DNA of 64,000 bases from DASXTW01 sp046726275 (GTDB taxonomy: Bacteria; Actinomycetota; UBA4738). Below, piece by piece: positions 16,151 to 24,652 of the stretch. The stretch spans positions 1 to 64,000 of the forward strand of contig JBKPAF010000035.1 in NCBI GenBank assembly GCA_046726275.1, in the 5' to 3' direction. The notes under the pieces were generated by a model that was given only the letters and a program-made list of their open reading frames with translations, had not been told where the DNA came from and searched no databases. Both the position numbers and the translations under genes were made by a program. How positions within the stretch are numbered: position 1 is the stretch's first letter; every line of letters starts with the position of its first letter.

Positions 16151-18061
16151 CTACGGAAGGACCAGCGAGGCCGGCGAGGACTGGGCAATGGGCTCGGGTG
16201 AGGCGGCCGCCCGGTCCGGGATCCAGAACTCGACGGTGGTTCCGCCACCCGGAAAGCTGCGCACCGTGCACCATCCGCCCGCCATTTCGGCTCTCTCTCG
16301 CATGAAGGAAAGGCCCAGGTGGCCCGGCGCGGCCACCATGTCGGGCTGACTGAACCCCGCGCCGTCATCCTGGATGTGCATCAGGAACCCGCCCTTGCGG
16401 TCCTCCATGAGGATCCTCACCCTGGTTGCCGACGCATGCTTCCGTACGTTGGCCAGGACCTCCTGGGCGATCCGGTACATGATGACCCGCGGGTCACCCG
16501 GCGGCTCCTTGCGCAGCCGATTGTCCACGGTGACCTCCAGGTCACCGTCCAGGCTCGACACGTACTGAACCAGGGCGGGCTCGAGCCCGCTGCGATCGAG
16601 GACCACGGGGCGGAGGTCGAACAGCAATCCCCGCAGAGCTTCCGTGGAGCTTTCGACGGCCCGCGCGATCATGTCGGCGTGCCGGATCTGGGCCGGGTCG
16701 GTGAGGCGCTTCCGCAAGAGCTGCATCCTCATCCCGGCGTTCACGATCTGCTGAACCGGTCCGTCGTGGATATCGCCGGCGATCCGTCGCCGTTCCTCCT
16801 CCTCGGCGTTGACCAGCCGGGAGAGGAGCAGCTGGCGCTGGTGGTCGGTCAGCCGCAGGTCTCGGAGGGCCTCGCTCAGCTCGTGCGTCCGCTCCTCCAC
16901 CTTGATCTCGAGGGAGAGATTGCTCGCCATGAGCTGGGCCTGGAGGGTGCGGTTCTCCTCCAATTTCTTGTTGACCTCGTCGAGCAACCAGCCATTGTGG
17001 ATGGCGAGCGCCGCGTGCGAGGCGGCCTGCTCGACCATGGAGACCACCCACCCTTCGATCCGGTCTTCTCTGCCCGAATGCTCCAGCACCAGGATCCCCA
17101 GGCGATACCCGTGGTCGAGGAAGAGCGGCACGATCAGGAGGTTCCGGCCGCCGGGGAACAGGACGGCCACTCGGCCGTCGACCTCCGGGTCGACCTCACG
17201 GACGAGGATGGTCTCTCGGTGGTTCCAGGCCCGTTCCATGACGGGGTCCAGGCCAGCGGCTACCTCCGGCGCGCCCCCCGGGCCCCGATAGGCCATCAGG
17301 GTGAGATCGTCAGAGAGCGCCGACGCGAGCACCGCACCGCGGGTGAAGCCCATCCCCTCGCACAGCCGGTCCAGGAGGATGTGAGGGACCTCCGAGACGG
17401 TATCGGTCCGGTCGATCTCTTCGATCGTGGTCGCCACCTGCTCGAGCCCGGCCTTTTGTCTCCGAACCTGTCGTTCGTTCAGAGCAGAGAAGGTTGCGGT
17501 CCCTAGGGCCACCACCCAGAGCCCCGCCACGCTGAGCATCGAGACCAGCTCGAAGTCTTCGCCCCGGCCGGGAAGGGCTGAGACCAGGGTCTCCTTCACC
17601 GCGAGAAGGCCGGCGCTCTGGGCGTAGAAGGCTGTGAAGAACAACAGGGAGTGCCACGCGGCCAGCTTCAGTCCCGTTCGATAGGAGCCCAGCAGGGCGA
17701 CGGCCACGATATGCAGGTAGATCAAGAAGCGGAGCGGACTGGTCACGCCTCCCGTGGCGTACATAACCCACGCGAGGTAGAGCCCATCGATCAACAGGGT
17801 CGCCCCGATCACCGGAAGAAGGTCGCTCCGCCGGAGGCGTCGCGCTAGCTCGGGCCCCACGAGGAGCAGCGTCACATAGCTCGCGCTGATGGCGAGGAGC
17901 GAGAAGAGGCTCACCCCGATGATCCGGGGAGCGAGAACGCCGGCGCCCACCGTGACGAAGACGAAGCCCGCCCGCATGGCGCGGAGGTACGCCATACGCT
18001 CGGTGAGCGAGACCAGCTCGCTGGGCCTCTGCCGGACCGAAGTCGTGGCGGAGACGCCCAT
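16151..18061 (-). CDS. Sensor histidine kinase (NarL-partner type) with membrane domain and GAF
   Basis: A kinase of about 636 residues. It has an N-terminal membrane region of about six helices (30-195), a GAF-like sensor domain (about 215-355), a coiled coil (362-415), a HisKA_3 dimerisation domain with the phospho-accepting His near 432 (RRIAGDIHDGPVQQ), and a HATPase with N and G boxes (EVLANVRKHASA, IQDDGAGF, GHLGLSFMRERAEMAG). Kinases of this type phosphorylate LuxR/NarL-type response regulators, but no regulator is adjacent. The ATG at 18061 overlaps the stop of the upstream gene (TGATG), with GTG 18064 as the alternative. The two genes are surely co-translated. Confidence 0.85.
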   Translation of the reverse strand: MGVSATTSVRQRPSELVSLTERMAYLRAMRAGFVFVTVGAGVLAPRIIGVSLFSLLAISASYVTLLLVGPELARRLRRSDLLPVIGATLLIDGLYLAWVMYATGGVTSPLRFLIYLHIVAVALLGSYRTGLKLAAWHSLLFFTAFYAQSAGLLAVKETLVSALPGRGEDFELVSMLSVAGLWVVALGTATFSALNERQVRRQKAGLEQVATTIEEIDRTDTVSEVPHILLDRLCEGMGFTRGAVLASALSDDLTLMAYRGPGGAPEVAAGLDPVMERAWNHRETILVREVDPEVDGRVAVLFPGGRNLLIVPLFLDHGYRLGILVLEHSGREDRIEGWVVSMVEQAASHAALAIHNGWLLDEVNKKLEENRTLQAQLMASNLSLEIKVEERTHELSEALRDLRLTDHQRQLLLSRLVNAEEEERRRIAGDIHDGPVQQIVNAGMRMQLLRKRLTDPAQIRHADMIARAVESSTEALRGLLFDLRPVVLDRSGLEPALVQYVSSLDGDLEVTVDNRLRKEPPGDPRVIMYRIAQEVLANVRKHASATRVRILMEDRKGGFLMHIQDDGAGFSQPDMVAAPGHLGLSFMRERAEMAGGWCTVRSFPGGGTTVEFWIPDRAAASPEPIAQSSPASLVLP

Positions 18062-18696
18062 CACTCGAACCTCATGACCTCCGGACGGACGGGAGCCAGG
18101 GCGAGCTTCGGATCCTTCCGATCCAGATAGTTCTGGAGCATGGCGAACGCGATGACGATCAGGGCGAGGGCCAGAGGGAACCCGAGTTGCCTGGCGGTCT
18201 CCAGCGCCAGGCCGCCGATCCGGCCGAGGACGCCGGGCTCGTGCCGCCGGGCTACGGGAGTGGAACGGACAGGGCCTGCGTCCGGCGAGGCCGCTTCGGA
18301 GACCACGAACGCGGGGGTTCCAGGGATTCCAGGAGCTGGCGCATCCCTACCGGGCGCTACCGGAGGCTCGGTCCGGGGGCCCCCGCCTCCTCCTCCTCCA
18401 CCACCCCCCGGATCCTTCCCAGGATCCACTAGGCGGTCGATGGTGGTCGTGACCCGATCGACCATGTCGTCGACTCGGTCCCGTGCCGAGTTGACCGCGT
18501 CGTCGACGGGGCCGGGGACGGAAGGCGCCGAAGGAGGCTGGAGCTGTTCGTCCGCGATGCACTGGGGATCGGTGGGCGGACAGGCCGCCTGGGCCACGGG
18601 GGTACTCAGCAGGAAGAGCATTCCCGCGACCACCATCGTCACGGAGAGCACGAGCCGGATCGACCTGAGAAGGGAACGCCTCGGAATGCAGCTCAC
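18061..18696 (-). CDS. Exported single-pass protein with polyglycine tract, partner of the histidine kinase
   Basis: A 211-residue protein with a signal peptide (LLRSIRLVLSVTMVVAGMLF, ending TPVAQA), a short Cys-containing segment ACPPTDPQC, a helical stretch (DDAVNSARDRVDDMVDRVTT), a run of ten glycines, a Pro/Arg-rich linker, and a C-terminal transmembrane helix (FPLALALIVIAFAMLQNYL) with a basic cytoplasmic tail. It has no family I recognise. Its stop overlaps the kinase start, so it may act as an accessory or input subunit. GTG 18696 was chosen because AAAGGG lies 9 bases before it and the signal peptide follows directly. The distal ATG at 18795 has no such site. Confidence 0.6.
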   Translation of the reverse strand: MSCIPRRSLLRSIRLVLSVTMVVAGMLFLLSTPVAQAACPPTDPQCIADEQLQPPSAPSVPGPVDDAVNSARDRVDDMVDRVTTTIDRLVDPGKDPGGGGGGGGGGPRTEPPVAPGRDAPAPGIPGTPAFVVSEAASPDAGPVRSTPVARRHEPGVLGRIGGLALETARQLGFPLALALIVIAFAMLQNYLDRKDPKLALAPVRPEVMRFE

Positions 18697-18902
18697 CGGG
18701 ATCACCCTTTCGGTGTCTCTTCCTGCGTGCTTCCCCTGTTGGAACGTACCGTGGAAGAGGTATCGACTACGGTGCTCGATCAGTGAACCGGCCAAAGGTA
18801 CCCAGACTCATTCACCAACCGGGCGCGCCGGACAGCCGAACGTCCTAGCACTCGCGACCTTCCGCGAGGCGATATGTGGAAGGGTCGAAGGCCGACCCGA
18901 CC

Positions 18903-19694
18903 TCACTCAACGACCCGCAGCCCGGCATTGACCAGGCGAGCTGCGACCGAGTCGATCCGGCCGACGAACCCCCGCCGGCGCTTCGAGGCCCCCCCGATCC
19001 CCGCCGCCTCGACGAGCCGTCGAAGGTCGTCGACGTAGCCGGGTGTGGAGAACCGGGCCCCCTTGCTGTCGGCTTCGTACCCGTGTTGGGACTTCCAGTA
19101 CTCCATCACGATCTGGGCCTGGCTCTCCTTGCTGAAGCTCGTGAGCAGCGTCGCTCGGTTGACGCCGTCGAATCCCCCGAAGTCGTACGGATCTCGGCCT
19201 CGGAGCCTCCCGATCTGCTCGACCAGCCCTTTCAGGAGCTGGGCCTGTCCGGTCTGGTGTTCCCAGACATGTCCCAGCTCGTGGATGAGGGTGGATTGGT
19301 GCGGCAGGTCGTCGGGGTTTCGAGCGCGCTTGAAACGGATCGTGTTGTTGCACGTCCATCCGGTCCCCGCCGGACCAAACACCCACCGGCTCTCCCGGAC
19401 CCGGACCTTCGCGAGATCCAGCGACGGACCGAAGAAGGCTCCGGCCTCCTCCAGCCAGACGTCCACAGGGCACACCGTGACCGAGGACTGCCAGGTTTCG
19501 TCGCCGCTCCTGGCCGTGATCGTGTAGGCACCTCCGGACGGAAAGACGGTGACGAAGCTGCGCCCCCTGCCGCCCGCCGGCTCCCCACCACCCGACCACT
19601 CGATCTCCCCCTCCGATCCGGGTGGGACGGGAACGATCTCGAAGGCGAAAGGCTCACCCGGAAGGCCTGCCTCGCGCCTGGCCCGGCCTTGCAT
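18903..19694 (-). CDS. Putative zinc metallopeptidase-like protein with HELGH motif
   Basis: A 263-residue protein. The first 100 residues look like a PKD/Ig-like beta domain (FAFEIVPVPPGSEGEIEW, AYTITARSGDETW). The second part carries an HExxH motif, STLIHELGHVWEHQ (near 138), followed by a GGFDGVNRATLL segment and a helical end with AQIVMEYWKSQHGY. HELGH plus a downstream Glu is compatible with a zincin active site, but no third ligand is certain. No signal peptide is visible, which is odd for a PKD-bearing protein. Only three bases separate it from the gamma-glutamyltransferase gene upstream, so they form an operon. The family is not identified. Confidence 0.6.
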   Translation of the reverse strand: MQGRARREAGLPGEPFAFEIVPVPPGSEGEIEWSGGGEPAGGRGRSFVTVFPSGGAYTITARSGDETWQSSVTVCPVDVWLEEAGAFFGPSLDLAKVRVRESRWVFGPAGTGWTCNNTIRFKRARNPDDLPHQSTLIHELGHVWEHQTGQAQLLKGLVEQIGRLRGRDPYDFGGFDGVNRATLLTSFSKESQAQIVMEYWKSQHGYEADSKGARFSTPGYVDDLRRLVEAAGIGGASKRRRGFVGRIDSVAARLVNAGLRVVE

Positions 19695-19697
19695 CGT

Positions 19698-21245
19698 CTA
19701 CAGGCCCATGACGGCGCCCTCGCACCGAGGGTCCGTCGCTCCCGCGTACCCGTGGTCCTCGACGAGGACGGCGTGGGCGTGGCCCATGGTGTGGTCGTAC
19801 TCTCCGGTGACGGAGATCCGGTGTCCCCGCCCTCGGAGGTCGTCGACCCACCCGGCGCCGAACCGCGACTCGGCAACGACCGTCCAATCCTCCGGCGAGA
19901 TGACCCACCGAGGGGCGTCGATGGCCTGCTTGAGATCCTGTCCGTCGTCGATGATCCTCGTGAGCAATTGGAGGTGGGTCTGGGCTTGTCCGTCCCCTCC
20001 CATCGACCCGAAGACCAGCCACGGGCGACCGTCTCGCAGGGCCATGGCAGGGATCAAGGTGTGCAGGGTGCGCTTGCGGGGTCCGATCGCGTTCACGTGG
20101 CCTGGGTCCAAGGAAAAGAACGCACCTCGGTTCTGGAGGTTGATCCCCCAGTCTGGGATGGTCAGGCCGGATCCGAACCCCATGTAGTTCGACTGGATCA
20201 AGCTCACGCACATCCCGTCCGCGTCGGCGGCGCAGAGGTAGGCGGTTCCTCCCACCGCGGCGCGTCCGGGTTGTGGGACATGGGCGCGTCTGGGGTCGAG
20301 GCCCTGGGTGCGGTTCGAGATCCAGTCGTCGGCGATGAGGTCTTCCACGGGCACCCTCATGTCGTGGGGATCCGTGACGTAGGCGTCACGGTCGGCGAGA
20401 GATAGCTTCATCGCTTCCATGAGCAGGTGGTGACGTTCGGCCCCGTCGGGGGGGAGCCCGCCAAATGTCTCGACGATGCGCAGGGCCTCGAGCACGGCGA
20501 TGCCCTGTGTGTTGGGCGGCAGCTCCAGCACCTCGACTCCGCCGTATTCGACGGAGATCGGATCCACCCACTCGCCTTGATGCTCGGCGAGGTCCTGCTC
20601 CGAGAGGAGGCCACCCTCGGCGGTGACCTGATCGACGAGTGCCTGGCCGATCTGGCCGCGGTAGAGCGCGTCGGGGCCATCGGTGCTCAACATATCGATG
20701 GTTCGAGCCAGGCCCGGCTGTTGAAGGAGGTCGCCAGCCCTGGCCCGGCCGTAGACGGCCATCCACTCGGGGGAGTCGGCGAAACGCTCCTTCGCCCGGG
20801 CGATGCTGGCTTCGGCTGCTTCAGACGGGACGAACCCTTCATGGGCGTATCTGCGGGCCTGGCGGACCAGATCTCCGAACCAGAGGGTTCCGAACCGCTC
20901 CAAGAGGGCGAACCACGCCTCGATCGCTCCAGGTACGGTCACGGGAAGGGGACCAAAGGTGGGCATACGATCGGCCCCCGCGGCCCTGCGGACGGACTCG
21001 GGAGTGGCGCCTGCGGGGGCTCGCCCAGAGCCGTTGTAGGCGAAGACTGAGCCGTCCTTCCACACGATCGCGAACAGGTCCCCCCCGTAGCCACACAGGT
21101 ACGGGGTGACGACCCCCAGCGTCAGGTTCGTGGCGATCGCCGCGTCGAGCGCGTTCCCCCCGGAAGCGAGCACGGCAAGACCGGCCGACGAGGCCAGATA
21201 GTGTGGCGATGCCACGCACGCCGTCGGGAACCGCTTCGCTTCCAT
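19698..21245 (-). CDS. Gamma-glutamyltransferase family Ntn-hydrolase
   Basis: A 515-residue protein of the gamma-glutamyltransferase fold. It starts ASPHYLASSAGLAVLASGGNALDAAIA, as the family does, and carries CGYGGDLFAIV. The self-processing site is GGTAYLCAADADG (near residue 352), whose Thr would become the N-terminal nucleophile of the small subunit. The C-terminal half has GPRKRTLHTLIPAM and FGSMGGDGQAQ motifs. No signal peptide is seen, so it could be cytoplasmic, like cephalosporin-acylase-like members. The substrate is not predictable; glutathione is unlikely in actinobacteria. It lies between the DUF4389 gene (29 bases) and the HELGH gene (3 bases). Confidence 0.88.
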   Translation of the reverse strand: MEAKRFPTACVASPHYLASSAGLAVLASGGNALDAAIATNLTLGVVTPYLCGYGGDLFAIVWKDGSVFAYNGSGRAPAGATPESVRRAAGADRMPTFGPLPVTVPGAIEAWFALLERFGTLWFGDLVRQARRYAHEGFVPSEAAEASIARAKERFADSPEWMAVYGRARAGDLLQQPGLARTIDMLSTDGPDALYRGQIGQALVDQVTAEGGLLSEQDLAEHQGEWVDPISVEYGGVEVLELPPNTQGIAVLEALRIVETFGGLPPDGAERHHLLMEAMKLSLADRDAYVTDPHDMRVPVEDLIADDWISNRTQGLDPRRAHVPQPGRAAVGGTAYLCAADADGMCVSLIQSNYMGFGSGLTIPDWGINLQNRGAFFSLDPGHVNAIGPRKRTLHTLIPAMALRDGRPWLVFGSMGGDGQAQTHLQLLTRIIDDGQDLKQAIDAPRWVISPEDWTVVAESRFGAGWVDDLRGRGHRISVTGEYDHTMGHAHAVLVEDHGYAGATDPRCEGAVMGL

Positions 21246-21274
21246 CGCAACATAGGTTCCCGAAGTGGCCGCCC

Positions 21275-21979
21275 CTATCCGGCTGGAGGCGGAGGAGGCG
21301 GAACGACGGGCGGTTCATCTCCCGGAGGCGGCGGGGGCTGGAGGGACGGACCTCCTGCCGTGCTTGCCGTCGACACCGTGGGCGCGCCGTCCTCCAGCGA
21401 GAAGGGAGGATATTCGTCTCGAAGCAGGCCGGCGTAGGCGTAGACGCGGAGCGTCCACCTCGAGTACCCGACCAGGAAGCTGCGAAGACCCGCCGGGTAC
21501 CTCCCCGTGAACAGGACGGCGAAGAAGGCCACGATGGCGACGAAGAGCGCCCCGATGCCCACGAAGATGAGCACGATGTAGTGGGGGATCGCCAGGAGCC
21601 ACCATTTGACGAGGACGAGCCACCGATTGAGCTCCTGCGGGTACTCAATGCTCAGAGCAGCGGGGTCGATGCCGTCGTCCTCGGGACTCGCCGTGAAGCT
21701 GAACGGCGGGTAGGACTCACGCATCCACAGGACGTAGGTGGTCACTCGCCAGCCGTAACGGCGGGTCATGACGATCATGTTGAAGAGCGACTCGGGGATC
21801 CGCTTGGTGAACAGGATGGTGAAGAAGATGATGATGGTGAGCACTCCTCGGAGGATCCGAAGGGCGTACAGGACCAGGTAATGCGGGATGGCCAGGAACC
21901 AGTGAACCAGAGGGCGCCAGTTTTTTACCTCCAGCGGCGCGTCGATTCCCAGCCGGGCCGGATACGAGACGTTCGCCAT
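21275..21979 (-). CDS. DUF4389 membrane protein with internal duplication
   Basis: A 234-residue membrane protein made of two similar halves. Each contains a WxLAIPHYxVL helix, a second hydrophobic helix ending ILFTKR or VLFTGR, a segment with RRYGWRVTTYV or YSRWTLRVYAY, and a DEYPPFS or ESYPPFS turn. This is the DUF4389 pattern. The C-terminus is a proline-rich tail of about 35 residues. Function unknown. ATG 21979 was chosen over 22060 because GGAGGTGAGGGG immediately precedes it and the family sequence starts there. It is the first gene of a three-gene operon with gamma-glutamyltransferase and the HELGH protein. Confidence 0.8.
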   Translation of the reverse strand: MANVSYPARLGIDAPLEVKNWRPLVHWFLAIPHYLVLYALRILRGVLTIIIFFTILFTKRIPESLFNMIVMTRRYGWRVTTYVLWMRESYPPFSFTASPEDDGIDPAALSIEYPQELNRWLVLVKWWLLAIPHYIVLIFVGIGALFVAIVAFFAVLFTGRYPAGLRSFLVGYSRWTLRVYAYAGLLRDEYPPFSLEDGAPTVSTASTAGGPSLQPPPPPGDEPPVVPPPPPPAG

Positions 21980-22081
21980 CCCCCTCACCTCCGGCGGCAA
22001 TCCTTTCACATGCCCGATCGGCGATCCAAGCCGAGCCGGCGCCGGTTTCGGCACCGCCATCCTGTGGCAAGCTAGACGGCC

Positions 22082-22831
22082 GTGAGCGAGGAAGGAAGCG
22101 ACGTCGAACCCTCCGGGGGAGTGCGGGGGCTCGATCGGCTCCTGGAGCTCCAGGACCTCGACCTCGCCATCTCCAGGCTCGAGGGCAGGAGACTGGAGCT
22201 GGAGGGAGGGGACGAGCTTCGAACGGCGCGGAGCCTGGTCACGGAGGCAGAGGCCCGGGTCGGGGAGCTCCGGCTGGCACTGGACTCGGTCGCGAACGAG
22301 CAGCGCCGGCTCGAGAACGACGTCGAATCCATCCAGCGCAAGATCGACGCCGAGCGGGGTCGTCTCTACGACGGCAGCGTGGCCAACGCGAAGGAGCTCC
22401 AGTCCATCGAGGCGGAGGTGGAGAGCCTCAGGGGGCGCAAGTCACGGTTGGAGGACGAGCTGCTCGATCAGATGGAACGGCGCGAGGACATGGAGGCCCG
22501 GCTGCAGCCCCTCGAGGCTGAAGCGGCCGAAGCCAATTCACGGCTCGCGGAGATCGAAGAGGGCTCGGCCCGTGAGTTCGTCCAGTTGGAGAAGGCACTG
22601 GGCGAGCACCGAGCGGAGCGGGAGGCCATGCTCCCGCAGTTCGATCAGGATGTCCTGGGCCTGTACGAGGAGCTCCGCCAGCTGAAGAAGGGGATCGGGG
22701 CCGCCGCTCTGGTCGACGGAGTGTGCCAGGCCTGCCATCAGAAGCTCTCGCCGATGTACCTGGACCGGCTGAAGCGAGAGCAAGGCATCCGGAGGTGCGA
22801 GTACTGCCGAAGGATCCTGATCGTCGACTGA
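22082..22831 (+). CDS. Coiled-coil zinc-ribbon protein (DUF164/CT398-like)
   Basis: A 249-residue protein consisting mostly of a long antiparallel coiled coil (about 15-190, rich in Glu, Arg and Leu) and a C-terminal zinc ribbon with CQAC and CEYC (about 215-245). This is the C4-type zinc-ribbon family near RNase HI genes in many bacteria, proposed to bind nucleic acids but not well characterised. It starts at GTG 22082 with no clear ribosome binding site. Its 3' end overlaps the RNase HI gene in another frame, so the two are probably translated together. It is divergent from the DUF4389 operon. Confidence 0.85.
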   Translation: MSEEGSDVEPSGGVRGLDRLLELQDLDLAISRLEGRRLELEGGDELRTARSLVTEAEARVGELRLALDSVANEQRRLENDVESIQRKIDAERGRLYDGSVANAKELQSIEAEVESLRGRKSRLEDELLDQMERREDMEARLQPLEAEAAEANSRLAEIEEGSAREFVQLEKALGEHRAEREAMLPQFDQDVLGLYEELRQLKKGIGAAALVDGVCQACHQKLSPMYLDRLKREQGIRRCEYCRRILIVD

Positions 22832-23277
22832 TCGTCTACTGCGACGGGGCGGCCCGAGGAAACCCGGGTCCCGCGGGCGTCGGGGTACTCGTCACCGACG
22901 AAGCAGGCCGGGAGCTCGCCCGTGTGGCGAAGGGGTTGGGTGTGGCGACCAACAACGTGGCCGAGTACCAGGCCGTGCTCGAGGGTCTGAAGGCCGCGGC
23001 CGACCTGGGTGCCATGGACGTCCTGGTCCGGTCGGACAGCCGGCTGCTGGTCGAACAACTCTCGGGCCGGTTCCGGGTGAAGAACCCCACGCTGATCCGC
23101 CTGCACGGGGAGGTTCGATCCCGGATGAAGGACTTCGCCCAGGTCGCCTTCGAGCACGTTCCTCGCGAGCTCAACAGCCAGGCCGACCACCTCGCCAATC
23201 GGGGAGTCGACGAGTGGCTGGCCGGTCCAGGACGCGACGTCGTCCCGATGGAGCCGGCGCCGGAGCTGTTCGACTAG
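22795..23277 (+). CDS. Ribonuclease HI family protein
   Basis: A protein of about 160 residues with the RNase H fold, which cuts the RNA strand of RNA-DNA hybrids. Acidic active-site residues are visible: Asp in LIVYCDGAARGNPG, Glu in NNVAEYQAVLEGL, Asp in VLVRSDSRLL, and Asp in NSQADHLANRG. The basic protrusion of E. coli RNase HI is absent, as in many actinobacterial and archaeal short forms. The start is uncertain. GTG 22795 overlaps the zinc-ribbon gene by 37 bases and is preceded by CCGGAG; the folded domain itself begins near 22828, where the only initiator-like codon is CTG. rnpB follows closely downstream. Confidence 0.85.
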   Translation: MRVLPKDPDRRLIVYCDGAARGNPGPAGVGVLVTDEAGRELARVAKGLGVATNNVAEYQAVLEGLKAAADLGAMDVLVRSDSRLLVEQLSGRFRVKNPTLIRLHGEVRSRMKDFAQVAFEHVPRELNSQADHLANRGVDEWLAGPGRDVVPMEPAPELFD

Positions 23278-23296
23278 GAGGAGCTCCCCGGGCTCC

Positions 23297-23302
23297 TATA
23301 CT
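23297..23302 (+). promoter_or_regulatory. -10 box of rnpB
   Basis: TATACT lies 5 bases before the predicted 5' end of the RNase P RNA (23308), the right distance for a -10 element. No good -35 is seen, so transcription may also read through from the RNase HI gene. Confidence 0.55.
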
Positions 23303-23307
23303 TGGTG

Positions 23308-23710
23308 GTGGAGGAGTCGGCCGGGCGGCCGCGGGCGAAGCTGTTTCTCGCTCGAGGAAAGTCCGGACTCCACAGGGCAGGGTGCTGGGTAACACCCAGG
23401 CGGGGTGACCCGCGGAAAGTGCCACAGAGACAGACCGCCCACCGGTCGAGGCCGTGCTCGGTACCGACGGTCTCGAACGAGGGCAAGGGTGAAACGGTGA
23501 GGTAAGAGCTCACCAGCGGCCGGGTGACCGGCCGGCTGGGCAAACCCCACCCGGAGCAAGGCCGAGCAGGGAGCGGGTGGCCCGCCCGAAGCTCCCGGGT
23601 AGGCTGCACGAGGGCCGCGGCGACGCGGCTCCCAGAGAGATGGCCGCCGGTCGGTGCGCCGGGTGACCGGCTTCCGACACAGAATCCGGCTTACAGGCCG
23701 GCTCCTCCAC
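23308..23710 (+). ncRNA. rnpB: RNase P RNA, bacterial A type
   Basis: The catalytic RNA of RNase P, which matures tRNA 5' ends. Conserved blocks are visible: GAGGAAAGTCCGGACTCCAC (near 23355) for the P4/J strand, GCCACAGAGACAGACCGCC, GGTGAAACGGTGAGGTAAGAG, and ACAGAATCCGGCTTACAGGC near the 3' end (P4 partner). The terminal helix P1 is formed by GTGGAGGAG (23308-23316) and CTCCTCCAC (23702-23710). The length of about 403 bases suits an actinobacterial A-type RNA. The last base coincides with the final base of the convergent lipoprotein gene's stop codon. Confidence 0.95.
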
Positions 23711-24579
23711 TACTCTCCGGCCGGCAGCAGTTCCAGGATGTCCGTCACCTCGTCGTCCGGAGGCGGAGCCACGTCGACGGCGAGGCCGAACTCCGACAGG
23801 TGTGTGGTGAAGACCAACCGACCCCTGCCCGAGTCTCGAGCGGGATACTCATACCGAACCTGTCGAACGAGGCCATCGTCGTCGATCCACACCTCCGTGG
23901 GAAGTCTGGTGGTGCCCAGTTCCGTCTCGAGCTCACTCCTCGACGCCTTCACCCGCTCCCGCATCTCCGCCGGGGCCCGCTGGGCGGCCAGATCCAGGTC
24001 GATCACACCGCGATACCTGGTGGTCGGGACTCCTGCGAGGTTGGCCTCGCCGACTCTTCGGAAGTCCCCCTGGGCGCCCCGTAGGAAGTTGATGACCTGC
24101 GATGGATCGTTCTGCCCCGTGGTCAGCGATCGAAGCTGGTCGGATCCGGGCGGAAGGCTCAGCACGTCCATCCGGATCCATTCGGTGGGGCTCTGGAGAA
24201 CCCGGGTGAGGAAGGGGACGTTCAGGTAGTAGACGGCTTCGTCCTTGACGAGAGTGGTCGTCTGGGTGCTTTCCCCCGCGCCTTCCTCCCCGAGGAGCGC
24301 GAGCGGGAAGTCCATCTGGGTGCGGTAGCGCCTCCCCGAGAGCTCTGCCTCCGACTCACCTGACATGGTCAGTCCCTCGCTCACGCCCGGGAATCCCTCG
24401 AAGCGTGCGTCGAAGGACAGGCGGGCGCTCCGCTGCTGGGCGGTTCGGTCGGCCACCACGGTGAGGTCGGCGGAGGACATCCGGTCTGCGCCGATGGCGA
24501 GGCCTCCTCCACACGCTGCGACGACCAGGGCGAGGAGGGTGAGGAGGGTGACGAGAGCGGGGAACCGGGGCCGTGGCAC
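23710..24579 (-). CDS. LppX/LprG-like lipoprotein
   Basis: A 289-residue exported lipoprotein. A signal peptide (PALVTLLTLLALVVAAC, Cys at about 22) ends in a lipobox VVAAC. The rest has the beta-sheet-and-helix pattern of LppX/LprAFG proteins, with TEVWIDDDGLVRQVRYEY near the C-terminus. Mycobacterial members bind or carry glycolipids and triacylglycerols, so a lipid carrier role is possible. GTG 24579 was chosen because it lies 6 bases after TACCCT (leaderless) and starts the signal peptide. Its stop codon touches the 3' end of rnpB. It is divergent from the TlpA-like gene. Confidence 0.75.
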   Translation of the reverse strand: MPRPRFPALVTLLTLLALVVAACGGGLAIGADRMSSADLTVVADRTAQQRSARLSFDARFEGFPGVSEGLTMSGESEAELSGRRYRTQMDFPLALLGEEGAGESTQTTTLVKDEAVYYLNVPFLTRVLQSPTEWIRMDVLSLPPGSDQLRSLTTGQNDPSQVINFLRGAQGDFRRVGEANLAGVPTTRYRGVIDLDLAAQRAPAEMRERVKASRSELETELGTTRLPTEVWIDDDGLVRQVRYEYPARDSGRGRLVFTTHLSEFGLAVDVAPPPDDEVTDILELLPAGE

Positions 24580-24585
24580 GGTTCG

Positions 24586-24591
24586 AGGGTA
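24586..24591 (-). promoter_or_regulatory. -10 box TACCCT of the LppX-like gene
   Basis: On the minus strand, TACCCT is followed by 6 bases and then GTG 24579. No ribosome binding site is present, which predicts a leaderless transcript. Confidence 0.5.
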
Positions 24592-24638
24592 CTCGCCGCC
24601 TCGGTGGTAGGCGAGGCCTTCTTGGGCGGAAAGCTCGG

Positions 24639-24644
24639 TAGTCT
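24639..24644 (+). promoter_or_regulatory. -10 box TAGTCT of the TlpA-like gene
   Basis: TAGTCT is followed by 8 bases and GTG 24653, without a Shine-Dalgarno. It is the second leaderless-type start in the same 73-base divergent gap. Confidence 0.45.
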
Positions 24645-24652
24645 CAGGGCCC

